A DNA stretch of 21,209 nucleotides. Origin: an uncultured Clostridia bacterium (GTDB lineage Bacteria > Bacillota > Clostridia > TANB77 > CAG-508). A program made the translations under genes and the position numbers. The stretch covers positions 1 through 21,209 of the forward strand of contig CANRGU010000010.1 in assembly GCA_947630255.1 (NCBI GenBank), in the 5' to 3' direction. The notes beneath the pieces are model-generated. The model saw nothing but the letters and a program-made list of their open reading frames with translations, searched no databases and was not told the origin of the DNA. This document shows positions 13,204 to 21,059 of this stretch, piece after piece. Within the stretch, counting starts at the first letter, position 1; each line of letters begins with the position of its first letter.

Positions 13204-13803
13204 ATGTCTTACTATTCACCATCAATAGAAAAGTTAATAGAAAGTTTTGAAAAATTACCTAGTATTGGACATAAAACAGCAGTTAGACTCGCATTCCATA
13301 TGTTAGATTTAAGTAAAGAAGAAACTGATGAATTTATAAACTCAATAGTTAATGCGAAAGCTAATTTAAAATACTGTAGTTCATGCTACAATATATCAGA
13401 TACTGACCCATGTCCAATATGTAGTAGTCCTAAAAGAGATAGTAGCGTAATATGTGTGGTAGAAGATGTAAGAGATATAATGGCAATGGAAAGAACACAC
13501 GAATTTAAAGGCGTGTATCATGTATTACATGGTACAATATCACCTATGAACGGAATTGGACCAGAGGATATAAAAATAAAAGAATTATTAAATAGAATAT
13601 CTAGCGGAGATATAAAAGAAATAATAATAGCCACTAATCCTAGAGTAGAAGGAGAAGCAACAGCTATATATTTATCTAAAATAATAAAACCGTTGGGAAT
13701 AAAGGTAACAAGAATAGCACATGGAATTCCTGTTGGTGGAGATTTAGAATATACAGACGAAATTACACTCAGCAAGGCCCTTGAGGGAAGAAGAGAATTA
13801 TGA
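13204..13803 (+). CDS. recR: Recombination mediator protein
   Basis: RecR, with RecO and often RecF, loads RecA on SSB-coated single-stranded DNA during gap repair. The 199-residue protein has the N-terminal helix-hairpin-helix region (LPSIGHKTAVRLAFHML). The zinc finger uses Cys58, 61, 70 and 73, and a Toprim domain starts at about residue 82 (VICVVEDVRDIMAMERT). The conserved YHVLHGTISPMNGIGPEDI and RIAHGIPVGGDLEYTDE blocks are present. It starts one base after the ybaB stop. Its 3' end overlaps the end of the small minus-strand gene at 13798-13950 by 6 bases. In Bacillus recR is followed by yaaL and bofA; neither is seen here. Confidence 0.97.
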   Translation: MSYYSPSIEKLIESFEKLPSIGHKTAVRLAFHMLDLSKEETDEFINSIVNAKANLKYCSSCYNISDTDPCPICSSPKRDSSVICVVEDVRDIMAMERTHEFKGVYHVLHGTISPMNGIGPEDIKIKELLNRISSGDIKEIIIATNPRVEGEATAIYLSKIIKPLGIKVTRIAHGIPVGGDLEYTDEITLSKALEGRREL

Positions 13804-13950
13804 TGAGAGAATAGTTAAATTATCACCAATTGCAGAGAAAAAGCCAGATAGAATTGATAATTCTTCCGCAGAAAATTCTTTACTTAGTGCAATTGAAATA
13901 CTACTGGCTAAAGCAATAAGTTCACATTTTGAAAAATCAGATATACGCAT
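13798..13950 (-). CDS. Small 50-residue protein, tentatively DUF6774-like
   Basis: A minus-strand frame of 50 codons begins at the ATG at 13950. GAGGTG is spaced 5 bases upstream. The product reads as a coherent small protein: MRISDFSKCELIALASSISI, then ALSKEFSAEELSILSGFFSA, then IGDNLTILSS. Two amphipathic helices, alternation of Ser/Ala/Ile and an acidic turn make it protein-like, and it resembles small clostridial proteins I remember as DUF6774; that assignment is tentative and no function is known. It is 50 bases downstream of the glycosyltransferase gene on the same strand and overlaps the end of recR by 6 bases. Its ribosome-binding site lies in the arm of the hairpin at 13951-13985. 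Confidence 0.7.
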   Translation of the reverse strand: MRISDFSKCELIALASSISIALSKEFSAEELSILSGFFSAIGDNLTILSS

Positions 13951-13987
13951 AAAAACACCTCTTATTTAATATATGAGGTGTTTTTTT
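13951..13987. terminator. Bidirectional terminator that also holds an SD
   Basis: AAAAACACCTC (13951-13961) and GAGGTGTTTTT (13975-13985) form a perfect 11-bp stem with a 13-base loop, followed by T's on the plus strand. It terminates the dnaX-ybaB-recR operon. On the minus strand it lies between the glycosyltransferase gene and the 50-residue gene, and its 3' arm is that gene's SD, directly before the ATG. Confidence 0.8.
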
Positions 13988-14000
13988 AATATTTTACAAA

Positions 14001-15131
14001 TTATGATTTACCTAGTAATGTTTCACAAATATCTTTAGTAGAATTTTTTTTCGCTAAAAGTCTAGCATTTACTTTCATAGAATGTAGTTTATATGGATTA
14101 TTCAATATATCAAATAATTTTTGCTCAATATTATCATGCTTTTTAAGCCATACAGCAACACCTTTATTTTCTAAAAATTCAGCATTTTCTTCTTCTTGAC
14201 CAGGTATTGGATTAATAACTATTATAGGAAGACCAGATGCTAAACTTTCAGTTGTAGTAAGGCCTCCAGGTTTTGTTATAACTAAATCTGATATACTCAT
14301 AAGTTCGGGGACTTTATTTGTATATTGCAAAATTTTTACAGAATCGGTAGAATTAGTTTCTAGAACTATCTTATCAAATTGCTTTTTTATTTTTTTGTTT
14401 TTACCAGATATTGCAACAACTTGTAAATTATCAAAGGAGTTTATAATGGATTTAAGGATAATAAAAATATTATCTTTACCAAGACCTTGTTCTCCTCCAG
14501 CAAAAAATAAAATAATTTTTTTATTTGGTAATAAATTAAATTCTGATAATATTTTTTCTTTATTATAATTTGCTAAAAATCTATTTGATAAAGGAATTCC
14601 TGTTACTTTTATTTGGTTTTCTTTTATACCTCTTTTTAATAAATTAGCTTTCATACCATCATGTGCTACAAAAAAATAATCTATATATGCAGGATGCATT
14701 AGCCATTGACTATGTGGTGCATAATCTGTAAGAACAGTTGCAATTTTGGAATTTATTTTTTTCTTTTGCTTAAGTACGGCGCACATATGACTGCTAAAAG
14801 GATGAGTAGAAATAATTAGATCTGGTTTATAATTTTGTAATAATTTATTTAATTTAAGAGACATAAATTTTTGCGCTTCATCATTTACTTTTGAAAGAGG
14901 TCCTTTTTCTGCACCATAATAAACTTTTTTCCACACCCATCTTGCTTTTTTTGCCATTCCTGAATAGGCTTTTGTTGTTATTTTGTTTAATGTTTTATTA
15001 ATATATTCGATGCAATCAACTAAACAAGTTTCTGTATCTGTATAATTATTGTCTATATATTCTTTTATGTTTCTTGCAGCAGATAAATGTCCACCACCAT
15101 ATGAACCATAAAATATTAGAATTTTTTTCAT
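14001..15131 (-). CDS. Diacylglycerol glycosyltransferase, UgtP/MGDG-synthase-like
   Basis: This 376-residue GT28/GT-B enzyme resembles plant MGDG synthase and Bacillus UgtP, which transfer glucose or galactose from UDP-sugars to diacylglycerol on the inner membrane face. Glycolipids of this kind anchor lipoteichoic acid. Residues 8-20 (YGSYGGGHLSAAR) are the lipid-acceptor-side signature of the MGDG-synthase N-terminal domain. The C-terminal UDP-sugar site has KPGGLTTTESLASGLP starting at 287, and PIPGQEEENAEFL at 308-320. There is no transmembrane segment, so it is probably peripheral. The start has TGAGGT about 7 bases upstream, and an extended -10 promoter lies at 15166-15174. Nucleotide sugar could come from the pgcA/UDPGP pathway in this window. 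The exact sugar is inferred. Confidence 0.88.
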   Translation of the reverse strand: MKKILIFYGSYGGGHLSAARNIKEYIDNNYTDTETCLVDCIEYINKTLNKITTKAYSGMAKKARWVWKKVYYGAEKGPLSKVNDEAQKFMSLKLNKLLQNYKPDLIISTHPFSSHMCAVLKQKKKINSKIATVLTDYAPHSQWLMHPAYIDYFFVAHDGMKANLLKRGIKENQIKVTGIPLSNRFLANYNKEKILSEFNLLPNKKIILFFAGGEQGLGKDNIFIILKSIINSFDNLQVVAISGKNKKIKKQFDKIVLETNSTDSVKILQYTNKVPELMSISDLVITKPGGLTTTESLASGLPIIVINPIPGQEEENAEFLENKGVAVWLKKHDNIEQKLFDILNNPYKLHSMKVNARLLAKKNSTKDICETLLGKS

Positions 15132-15165
15132 AAGAAAAACCTCATATCATATAATTATTTTTTTA

Positions 15166-15174
15166 ATTATACCA
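15166..15174 (-). promoter_or_regulatory. Extended -10 promoter of the UgtP-like gene
   Basis: On the minus strand TGGTATAAT (15166-15174) is a perfect TGnTATAAT extended -10 element, about 35 bases upstream of the start codon at 15131. No good -35 is present, as expected for this promoter class. Confidence 0.55.
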
Positions 15175-15260
15175 TAAAAATTCGTAAAAAAAGTATAAAT
15201 TTTCAAAAAGAATATAAACTATAATCAAATTAAATTAAAAAATTAGAAAATGGAGAGAAC

Positions 15261-15725
15261 ATGAAAAAGATTTTGTATTTTATTTTAATAATTATTTTTT
15301 CTATTTGCTTAATATATTTTTCGGGCAATGTAAGTGATAATAAGGTATTGGCAGCTAGTAGTAATTCTGCATCTGATTTGCAGCTTATGGCAAGGGCTAT
15401 AAATGGTGAGGCAAGGGGAGAAAGTTATGAAGGACAAGTTGCAGTTGGAGCAGTTATTATGAATAGAGTAAAACATAGCGATTTTCCAAACACAATTGCT
15501 GGAGTAATTTATCAGCCGGGGGCATTTACAGCGGTATCTGATGGTCAAATAAATGTGCCAATAGATGAGTCGTCTACTGTAGTAAAAGCAGCAAGAGATG
15601 CTTTAAATGGTTGGGACCCAACAGGTGGATGTATTTTTTATTTTAATCCGAATACAGCAACTAGCAGTTGGATATGGTCAAAAACTATTGTTAAAAAAAT
15701 AGGAAAGCACAATTTTTGTAAATAG
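15261..15725 (+). CDS. sleB: Spore cortex-lytic / cell-wall hydrolase, minimal SleB
   Basis: SleB-type enzymes are lytic transglycosylases that cut muramic-delta-lactam-containing cortex peptidoglycan during germination. The 154-residue protein has a signal peptide (hydrophobic residues 5-20, likely cleavage near Ala31-Ala32) and then only the Hydrolase_2 catalytic domain. That domain carries LMARAINGEARGESYEGQVA with the probable catalytic Glu50, AVGAVIMNRV and the C-terminal FYFNPNTATSSWIW. The N-terminal peptidoglycan-binding repeat of Bacillus SleB (about 305 residues) is missing. Length is near that of CwlJ, but CwlJ lacks a signal peptide. The next gene, 11 bases on, is ypeB, its established partner, which supports SleB. 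No clear sigma-G promoter was found upstream. Confidence 0.9.
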   Translation: MKKILYFILIIIFSICLIYFSGNVSDNKVLAASSNSASDLQLMARAINGEARGESYEGQVAVGAVIMNRVKHSDFPNTIAGVIYQPGAFTAVSDGQINVPIDESSTVVKAARDALNGWDPTGGCIFYFNPNTATSSWIWSKTIVKKIGKHNFCK

Positions 15726-15736
15726 AGGAGAAATTT

Positions 15737-17110
15737 ATGAATAAATATTTAGAAACAATGAAAAAAAATTATCTATATGGAATTATGATTTTATTAGTAA
15801 TAATCAGTATAGTACTTGGATATTTTTTATATAAGGAAAATAAGGAATATACAACAGCAACACATAATCAATATAATTTAGCGTTATATGAATTAATTGA
15901 TTATGTACAGGATGTAGAAAATTATTTGGCAAAAGCAACAATTACAAGTACACCGGAGCATGGGGCAGAAACACTAAGCAAAGTGTGGAGAGAGGCAAAT
16001 TTAGCACAAGTTTATCTCTCACAACTCCCAGTATCTAGTACAGAGCTTGCAAACACAGCCAAATTTTTAAATCAAGTTAGCGAATACAGTTACTCACTTT
16101 CGAGAAAAAATATATATAATGAAAAATTAACTCAAGAGGATTTAGATAATTTGAAAAAATTACATGATTACAGCGAAGAACTAAAAAATACATTAGACCA
16201 ATTATCAACTGATATGAATGAAGGTAGAATAAGTTGGGATGAATTAACGAAAAACACTGAGATTGCATTTGCACAGCAAGTTGATAATTTATCTGCAGAA
16301 ACATTCAAAAATTTAGATGAAAATTTTGGAGAATATGCAGGGTTAATATATGATGGAGCTTTTTCAGAACATATGGAATCAGTTGAGAAAAAAGGACTTA
16401 CAGGTGACGATATAGACGAAGAAAAGGCAAAGCAGATAGTAAGAGATTTTATTGGGGAAGATAAAATTGTTGAATTAAATTCTAATGGATTAATAGAAAA
16501 TGGAGATATACAAGTATATGATTTTAGCAGCAGAGTAAAAGATGGAGATGATAATAATCCGCTCACAATATCAATATCAAAAAAGGGTGGACATATTGTA
16601 AATATGAATTATAATAGGCAAGTAGATGCAGAAATTATTTCACAAGATGAGGCAAATAATATAGGAAAAGAATTTTTAAAATCTCGTGGTATTGATAATA
16701 TGAAAGAAACTTATTATTTAAAAGAGTCAGGAATTGTTACAATAAACTATGCTTATGAGCAAGACGGAGTAGTAATTTATCCAGATTTAATTAAGCTAAA
16801 AGTAGCGTTAGATGATGGCGAAGTGCTAGGTATGGAAACAAGTGGATATTTAAATAATCATACTGAAAGAGATACTTCAAAAGTAAAAATTTCAAAAGAG
16901 CAAGCAAAAGCGGATTTAAATAAAAATTTAGAAATAACAAGTGAAGGATTAGCAATAATTCCTACAGAATGGAAAACAGAAATACTTTGTTATGAATTTA
17001 AAGGAAAAATAAATGATACAGATTTTTTAGTTTATATAAATGCTGAAACAGGAAGAGAAGAGAATATTTTAGTAATTATAGATACACCAAATGGAATTTT
17101 AACTCAATAA
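15737..17110 (+). CDS. ypeB: Germination protein YpeB
   Basis: YpeB is an inner-membrane-anchored spore protein needed to keep SleB stable and in place until germination. The 457-residue length is typical (about 450). There is one N-terminal transmembrane segment (about residues 11-33), then a helical extracytoplasmic region with the family block AHNQYNLALYELIDYVQDVE type sequence (read as THNQYNLALYELIDYVQDVE, residues 42-61) and VWREANLAQVYLSQLP. The C-terminal half carries PepSY/YPEB repeats (DEEKAKQIVRDFIG, SQDEANNIGKEFLKSRG, SKEQAKADLNKNL). The start has AGGAGAAA about 5 bases upstream. It follows sleB by 11 bases, forming the usual sleB-ypeB operon, expressed in the forespore in Bacillus. 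Confidence 0.94.
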   Translation: MNKYLETMKKNYLYGIMILLVIISIVLGYFLYKENKEYTTATHNQYNLALYELIDYVQDVENYLAKATITSTPEHGAETLSKVWREANLAQVYLSQLPVSSTELANTAKFLNQVSEYSYSLSRKNIYNEKLTQEDLDNLKKLHDYSEELKNTLDQLSTDMNEGRISWDELTKNTEIAFAQQVDNLSAETFKNLDENFGEYAGLIYDGAFSEHMESVEKKGLTGDDIDEEKAKQIVRDFIGEDKIVELNSNGLIENGDIQVYDFSSRVKDGDDNNPLTISISKKGGHIVNMNYNRQVDAEIISQDEANNIGKEFLKSRGIDNMKETYYLKESGIVTINYAYEQDGVVIYPDLIKLKVALDDGEVLGMETSGYLNNHTERDTSKVKISKEQAKADLNKNLEITSEGLAIIPTEWKTEILCYEFKGKINDTDFLVYINAETGREENILVIIDTPNGILTQ

Positions 17111-17188
17111 TTTAAAAAAGTATTTAAAAAATAAAAAAATAGAAAAAATTGCTAAAATAAAAAAATAAAATTTGCAAATAATAAAATT

Positions 17189-17212
17189 AGAAAAATGAAA
17201 CTTCATTTTTCT
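17189..17212. repeat. 24-bp near-perfect palindrome abutting the sspF SD
   Basis: AGAAAAATGAA (17189-17199) and TTCATTTTTCT (17202-17212) are perfect 11-base inverted repeats around AC. In RNA they would form an AT-rich hairpin ending immediately before the AAAGGAGG of sspF. It may act as a weak ypeB terminator or as a 5' element of the sspF mRNA. Confidence 0.5.
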
Positions 17213-17228
17213 AAAGGAGGATTTTAAG

Positions 17229-17393
17229 ATGTCAAGAAACAAAGGTTTAATGTCTGAAAATCTAAAAGAGGAAATTGCAAAAGAATTAGGAGTATACGAA
17301 AAAGTAAAACAAGAAGGATGGGGAAGTGTATCTTCAAAAGATTGTGGAAGCATGGTTGCAAAAGCAATAGAAATAGCAAACAGAAAAGCATAA
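17229..17393 (+). CDS. sspF: Alpha/beta-type small acid-soluble spore protein, SspF-like
   Basis: A 54-residue protein encoded directly after ypeB. It begins MSRNKGLMSENLKEEIAKEL and continues GVYEKVKQEGWGSVSSKDCG, closely matching the SspF branch of alpha/beta SASPs, including the LKEEIA region (the EIA site where GPR protease cuts SASPs), the EGWG turn and the final SMVAKAIEIANRKA helix. Such proteins coat DNA in the dormant spore and protect it from UV and heat, then are degraded for amino acids on germination. The SD AAAGGAGG is 8 bases upstream. A cysteine at residue 39 is unusual for SASPs. A strong hairpin follows at 17404-17450. Sigma-G control would be expected, but no clear promoter is visible in 17111-17188. 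Confidence 0.9.
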   Translation: MSRNKGLMSENLKEEIAKELGVYEKVKQEGWGSVSSKDCGSMVAKAIEIANRKA

Positions 17394-17403
17394 CGAAAAA
17401 AGA

Positions 17404-17450
17404 GGTTACTATTTATAACTTTGAAAATAATTTAGTTATAAATAGTAACC
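17404..17450. terminator. Bidirectional terminator between sspF and gtrA
   Basis: Positions 17404-17420 (GGTTACTATTTATAACT) and 17434-17450 form a perfect 17-bp stem with a 13-base loop. On the plus strand it is followed by TTATATTTT, and on the minus strand by TCTTTTTT, so it serves both converging genes. Confidence 0.85.
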
Positions 17451-17457
17451 TTATATT

Positions 17458-17895
17458 TTAATCATTTTTTTTAAATATAAATAATTTACTAAGAACATAA
17501 TTGGCTATAACAACAGCTACTTGTGATATTATAGTAAATATAAATACATATAAATCTGAATTTAATTTTAAGAATGTTACAAAGAACCACATAATAAGCA
17601 TTTCTAATAATAGAGTAGATATTCTGGCAATAATAAAACTAATAAATTCTTTTATTTTATTTTCGTTTTTACTATTAAATACAAAAATTCTATTAGTAAC
17701 GTATGCAAATATAACTGCAATCATCCAAGATAAAATTATAGATATTTGTAATTGAATAGGATCTTTTGCATCTAACAAAACGAATAATAAGATGTATTTT
17801 GATCCCAAACTAACTATTGTAGTTAATACTCCAAAAATTAAGTATAATATTATTTCTTTATATTTTTTATATAATTCTGATAACTTATTAATCAT
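17458..17895 (-). CDS. GtrA family membrane protein
   Basis: The 145-residue protein has four transmembrane segments at about residues 17-40, 46-70, 85-108 and 115-140. It carries the GtrA signature YLIFGVLTTIVSLGSKY in the first helix, AYVTNRIFVF after the second, and the mirrored ANYVLSKLFIFK at the C terminus. GtrA proteins are thought to flip undecaprenyl-phosphate-linked sugars across the membrane for glycosylation of surface polymers such as teichoic acids or O-antigens. The start has TGAGGT 6 bases upstream and a good promoter at 17930-17958. The divergent neighbours are a GT-C-like membrane protein and a flavoprotein, which fits a surface-glycan role. Confidence 0.92.
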   Translation of the reverse strand: MINKLSELYKKYKEIILYLIFGVLTTIVSLGSKYILLFVLLDAKDPIQLQISIILSWMIAVIFAYVTNRIFVFNSKNENKIKEFISFIIARISTLLLEMLIMWFFVTFLKLNSDLYVFIFTIISQVAVVIANYVLSKLFIFKKND

Positions 17896-17929
17896 ATTTT
17901 ACCTCACAAGTATTTTTAATATATTAAGT

Positions 17930-17958
17930 ATTTTATCATATTAAAAAAAGAATGTGAA
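17930..17958 (-). promoter_or_regulatory. Sigma-A promoter of gtrA
   Basis: On the minus strand TTCACA (17953-17958), 17 bases, then TAAAAT (17930-17935) preceded by TG at the extended -10 position (17937-17938). It lies about 35 bases upstream of the gtrA start. Confidence 0.65.
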
Positions 17959-18011
17959 TAATTTAAAGAATATTTATTAAATAAGTAGTATAAATCATGA
18001 GAAAAATAATA

Positions 18012-18040
18012 TTGACTAATAATTTTTATTATGAAATAAT
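18012..18040 (+). promoter_or_regulatory. Sigma-A promoter of the GT-C/flavoprotein operon
   Basis: TTGACT (18012-18017), 17 bases, then AATAAT (18035-18040). The predicted start is near 18047, which coincides with an upstream in-frame ATG and so supports the later start at 18080. Confidence 0.6.
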
Positions 18041-18079
18041 AGAAAAATGATAATTATAAAATTACATAAAGGGGATAAA

Positions 18080-19462
18080 ATGGATATAGATAACATTAAA
18101 ATATTAAAAAAAGAATTTATTTTTTATGCAATATTAATTATTATTCCTTTGGTGATAGCAATTTTAGCATATTATCCAGCAAATTGTTCAACTGATACGT
18201 ATACTCAGTGGGACCAAGTTCAAACAGGAGAATATAATAATTGGCATCCTGTTATGGAGACTTTATTTATGCTTAAAATTCCATCATTATTCTATAATAA
18301 TATAATATCTGCGTGTATTTTTCAGTGTATAATAATATTTTTAATTTTAATGTATTTTTGTTATTTTTGCAGAAAGAATTTTTTGAGTTACAAACAAACT
18401 TTGGTAATTTTATTATTAATAGTAATTAATCCTATATTTATAAAATACAGTGTTACACTGTGGAAAGATGTTATTTATTCGTGGTGTATTTTTTTAGGAA
18501 CACTTTGTTTAATTGATATATCAAATACTGATGGAGAATGGATAAAAAAAATAAATAATAAAATTTTATTTATTTTTGCAAGTTTAGGTATATTATTTTT
18601 TAGACATAATGGAATTATACCATTTATTTTAATGAATATCGCATTAATTTTATTTTATAATAAAAAAACGAAGTTTTTTATAATTTCATTTATCGTAATT
18701 TTAATATCAAATTTCATTATTACAGGACCGGTTTATAAACTTTGTAATATAGATAATAAAACTGGTGGAAAACCTGAAATGATGGGTGTTATTATGGGAC
18801 AAATATCATATTATTATGAAAATCAGGCATATTTTAGCGAAGATGAATTAGAATTTTTAGATAAAGTTATACCACTTGAAACAATGGATAAATATTATAT
18901 ACCAGGTTATTTTAATAGTATAAAATGGAACGTTGATAATTATAACGAAAAAGTAAATGAAAATTTTGATGGATTAATAAAATTGTATATTAATAAATCA
19001 ATTGATAATCCAAAGATGTTTATAAATTCATTTATATGTATGTCGGGCCCTATTTGGAAAATAGAGAGAAATTTAACAGAGGTAAACTACAAATATAGAG
19101 AAGATTCAGGAGATGAACAGGGGATAAATAAAGTAAGTAATTTGGTTTATAATGGATTAGTTAATTATAATAATAATATTAATAAATTTTTTAGATGGGT
19201 GTTTATAAATATAGGACAAGGATTCTTTTTAATTATATTTGGTATTTTTATTATAATAATAAAAAAAGGAATAAATATAAAAAAATATTTACCATTTATT
19301 CTAGCGTTGTCGAATTCTTTAATAATGATGCTTTTAATCACTGGTTATGAATATCGATTTGTTTACTATCAGTCGATAGTTCCGATTCCTTTGTTAATTT
19401 ATAGTTTTTATAATTATAACAAAGAAAAAATAGAAGAAAAAAATAAAGGAGACCAACTATGA
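18080..19462 (+). CDS. Polytopic membrane protein, DUF6020 / GT-C-like
   Basis: The 460-residue integral membrane protein has roughly nine or ten hydrophobic helices in two clusters (about residues 10-220 and 355-445), separated by a large soluble loop. Near the first loop is DTYTQWDQVQTGEYNNWHPV, and after the fourth segment YSVTLWKDVIYSW. An Asp in the first extracytoplasmic loop and an NWHP motif are features I associate with the DUF6020 family, which has the layout of GT-C glycosyltransferases using lipid-linked sugars. Enzymatic activity is inferred only. The ATG at 18080 is chosen over 18047 because AAAGGGG is correctly placed before it. The stop codon overlaps the next start (ATGA), so it is translationally coupled to the flavoprotein gene. 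Confidence 0.8.
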   Translation: MDIDNIKILKKEFIFYAILIIIPLVIAILAYYPANCSTDTYTQWDQVQTGEYNNWHPVMETLFMLKIPSLFYNNIISACIFQCIIIFLILMYFCYFCRKNFLSYKQTLVILLLIVINPIFIKYSVTLWKDVIYSWCIFLGTLCLIDISNTDGEWIKKINNKILFIFASLGILFFRHNGIIPFILMNIALILFYNKKTKFFIISFIVILISNFIITGPVYKLCNIDNKTGGKPEMMGVIMGQISYYYENQAYFSEDELEFLDKVIPLETMDKYYIPGYFNSIKWNVDNYNEKVNENFDGLIKLYINKSIDNPKMFINSFICMSGPIWKIERNLTEVNYKYREDSGDEQGINKVSNLVYNGLVNYNNNINKFFRWVFINIGQGFFLIIFGIFIIIIKKGINIKKYLPFILALSNSLIMMLLITGYEYRFVYYQSIVPIPLLIYSFYNYNKEKIEEKNKGDQL

Positions 19463-21012
19463 AAAAAAATGTAATTATTATAGGGGCAGGACCTGCGGGA
19501 TTAACTGCTGGATACAAATTGTTAAAAGAAAGCAAAGATTATAATGTTATTATATTAGAAGAGTCAAATGATATTGGGGGAATTTCAAAAACTGTTAATT
19601 ATAAAAATAATAGAATGGATATTGGAGGGCATAGATTTTTTTCAAAAGATGAAAATGTGATAAAATTTTGGGAAGAAATAATGCCAACTCAAGCTAAGCC
19701 ATCATATGATGACAAAAAATTAGGAAGAGAAAAAAAACTGGCAGAAAATGGTCCAGATCCTGAAAAAGAAGAGCGCGTTATGTTGGTAAGGCAAAGAATT
19801 TCTAGAATATATTATTTAAAAAAATTTTTTGATTATCCGATAAGTATGAAAATTCAAACATTCAAAAATATGGGAATGGGAAGAACTATTGTAGCAGGTT
19901 TTAGTTATTTAAAATCAACTATTATTAAGAAAAAAGAAGATTCATTAGAAAATTTTTATATTAATCGTTTTGGAAAAAAATTATATAATATGTTTTTTGA
20001 AAAATATACAGAAAAATTGTGGGGAAGACATCCATCAAAAATATCTGCAGAGTGGGGAGCTCAGCGTGTAAAAGGATTATCAATTGCTATAATTATAAAA
20101 GATATGTTTAAAAAAGTATTTCATATAAAAAATAAAAACGTTGAAACATCTTTAATAGAAGAATTTAAATATCCAAAATACGGACCAGGTCAGCTTTGGG
20201 AAACTGTAGCTTATGAGTTTGAATCAATGGGAGGTAAAATTTTAAAAAATAATAAAGTAATAAAAATTAATCAAATTGATAAAAAAATTATTTCTGTAAT
20301 TTGCGAAGAAAATGGAGAGAAAAAAGAAGTTAAAGGAGATATTTTTATATCAAGTATGCCATTAAAAGATTTAGTACTTGGAATGAATGATGTTCCGAAC
20401 GATATTTGTGATATTGCAAAGGGACTTCCTTATAGAGATTTTATAACGGTTGGATTGTTAATAAAAAAATTAAATTTAAAAAATGAAACAAATATAAAAA
20501 CAATAGGGAATGTTATACCAGATTGCTGGCTTTACATACAAGAACCAGATGTAAAATTAGGAAGAATACAAATATTTAATAATTGGAGTCCATATATGGT
20601 AAATAAGATTGACGACACAGTTTGGATAGGGTTAGAATATTTTTGCGATGAAGGTGATGAATACTGGAATATGGGTGATAAAGAATTTATTGAATTTGCT
20701 TCATCAGAACTAGTTAAAATGGGACTTATAAATAAAGACGATATATTAGATTCTCACAGAGAAAAAGTAAAAAAAGCTTATCCTGCATATTTTGATACTT
20801 ATAATCAAATTGATGATTTAATTGCATTTTTAAATTGTTTTGAAAATCTTTATTGTGTAGGAAGAAATGGACAACATAGATATAATAATATGGATCATTC
20901 TATGGTTACATCATTTGAAACAGTTAATAATATAATAAATGGAATTAAAGAAAAAAATAACATTTGGAACGTAAATACAGAAAAAGAATATCATGAAGAA
21001 AGTAAAAAATAA
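19459..21012 (+). CDS. FAD-dependent oxidoreductase, UDP-galactopyranose-mutase-like
   Basis: The 517-residue flavoprotein has an N-terminal Rossmann dinucleotide-binding motif, VIIIGAGPAGLTAGYKLL (residues 5-22, GxGxxG at 9-14). An acidic strand end (IILEES) and the ISKTVNYKNNRMDIGGHRFF block follow, as in UDP-galactopyranose mutase and amine-oxidase-like enzymes. The conserved C-terminal FAD/substrate segment is GRNGQHRYNNMDHSM (about 468-482). Canonical Glf is about 370-400 residues, so this is the longer, related branch usually annotated only as NAD(P)/FAD-dependent oxidoreductase and often found in polysaccharide loci. A role in converting a nucleotide or lipid-linked sugar is likely but unproven. 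Its start overlaps the preceding stop by 4 bases, with AAAGGAG upstream. It is terminated at 21014-21054. Confidence 0.85.
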   Translation: MKKNVIIIGAGPAGLTAGYKLLKESKDYNVIILEESNDIGGISKTVNYKNNRMDIGGHRFFSKDENVIKFWEEIMPTQAKPSYDDKKLGREKKLAENGPDPEKEERVMLVRQRISRIYYLKKFFDYPISMKIQTFKNMGMGRTIVAGFSYLKSTIIKKKEDSLENFYINRFGKKLYNMFFEKYTEKLWGRHPSKISAEWGAQRVKGLSIAIIIKDMFKKVFHIKNKNVETSLIEEFKYPKYGPGQLWETVAYEFESMGGKILKNNKVIKINQIDKKIISVICEENGEKKEVKGDIFISSMPLKDLVLGMNDVPNDICDIAKGLPYRDFITVGLLIKKLNLKNETNIKTIGNVIPDCWLYIQEPDVKLGRIQIFNNWSPYMVNKIDDTVWIGLEYFCDEGDEYWNMGDKEFIEFASSELVKMGLINKDDILDSHREKVKKAYPAYFDTYNQIDDLIAFLNCFENLYCVGRNGQHRYNNMDHSMVTSFETVNNIINGIKEKNNIWNVNTEKEYHEESKK

Positions 21013-21013
21013 C

Positions 21014-21054
21014 AAAAAAGTTCTTTAGCATGAAATTGTTAAAGAACTTTTTTT
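21014..21054. terminator. Bidirectional terminator after the flavoprotein gene
   Basis: AAAAAAGTTCTTTA (21014-21027) pairs perfectly with TAAAGAACTTTTTT (21040-21053) around a 12-base loop, ending in T7. The A6 run on the other side gives a T-tract for the minus-strand gene ending at 21060. Confidence 0.85.
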
Positions 21055-21059
21055 GTTAC

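Noticed and set aside
13781..13969. 62-codon plus-strand frame after recR starting at TTG
   Set aside because: No usable SD or ATG, and it is the shadow of the minus-strand 50-residue gene, which has a good SD and a more protein-like sequence. I also considered YaaL, which follows recR in Bacillus, but the sequence does not match.
15191..15225. Possible sigma-G promoter of sleB (GTATA at 15193-15197)
   Set aside because: A -35-like GTATA is present but no CATnnTA element occurs at the right spacing.
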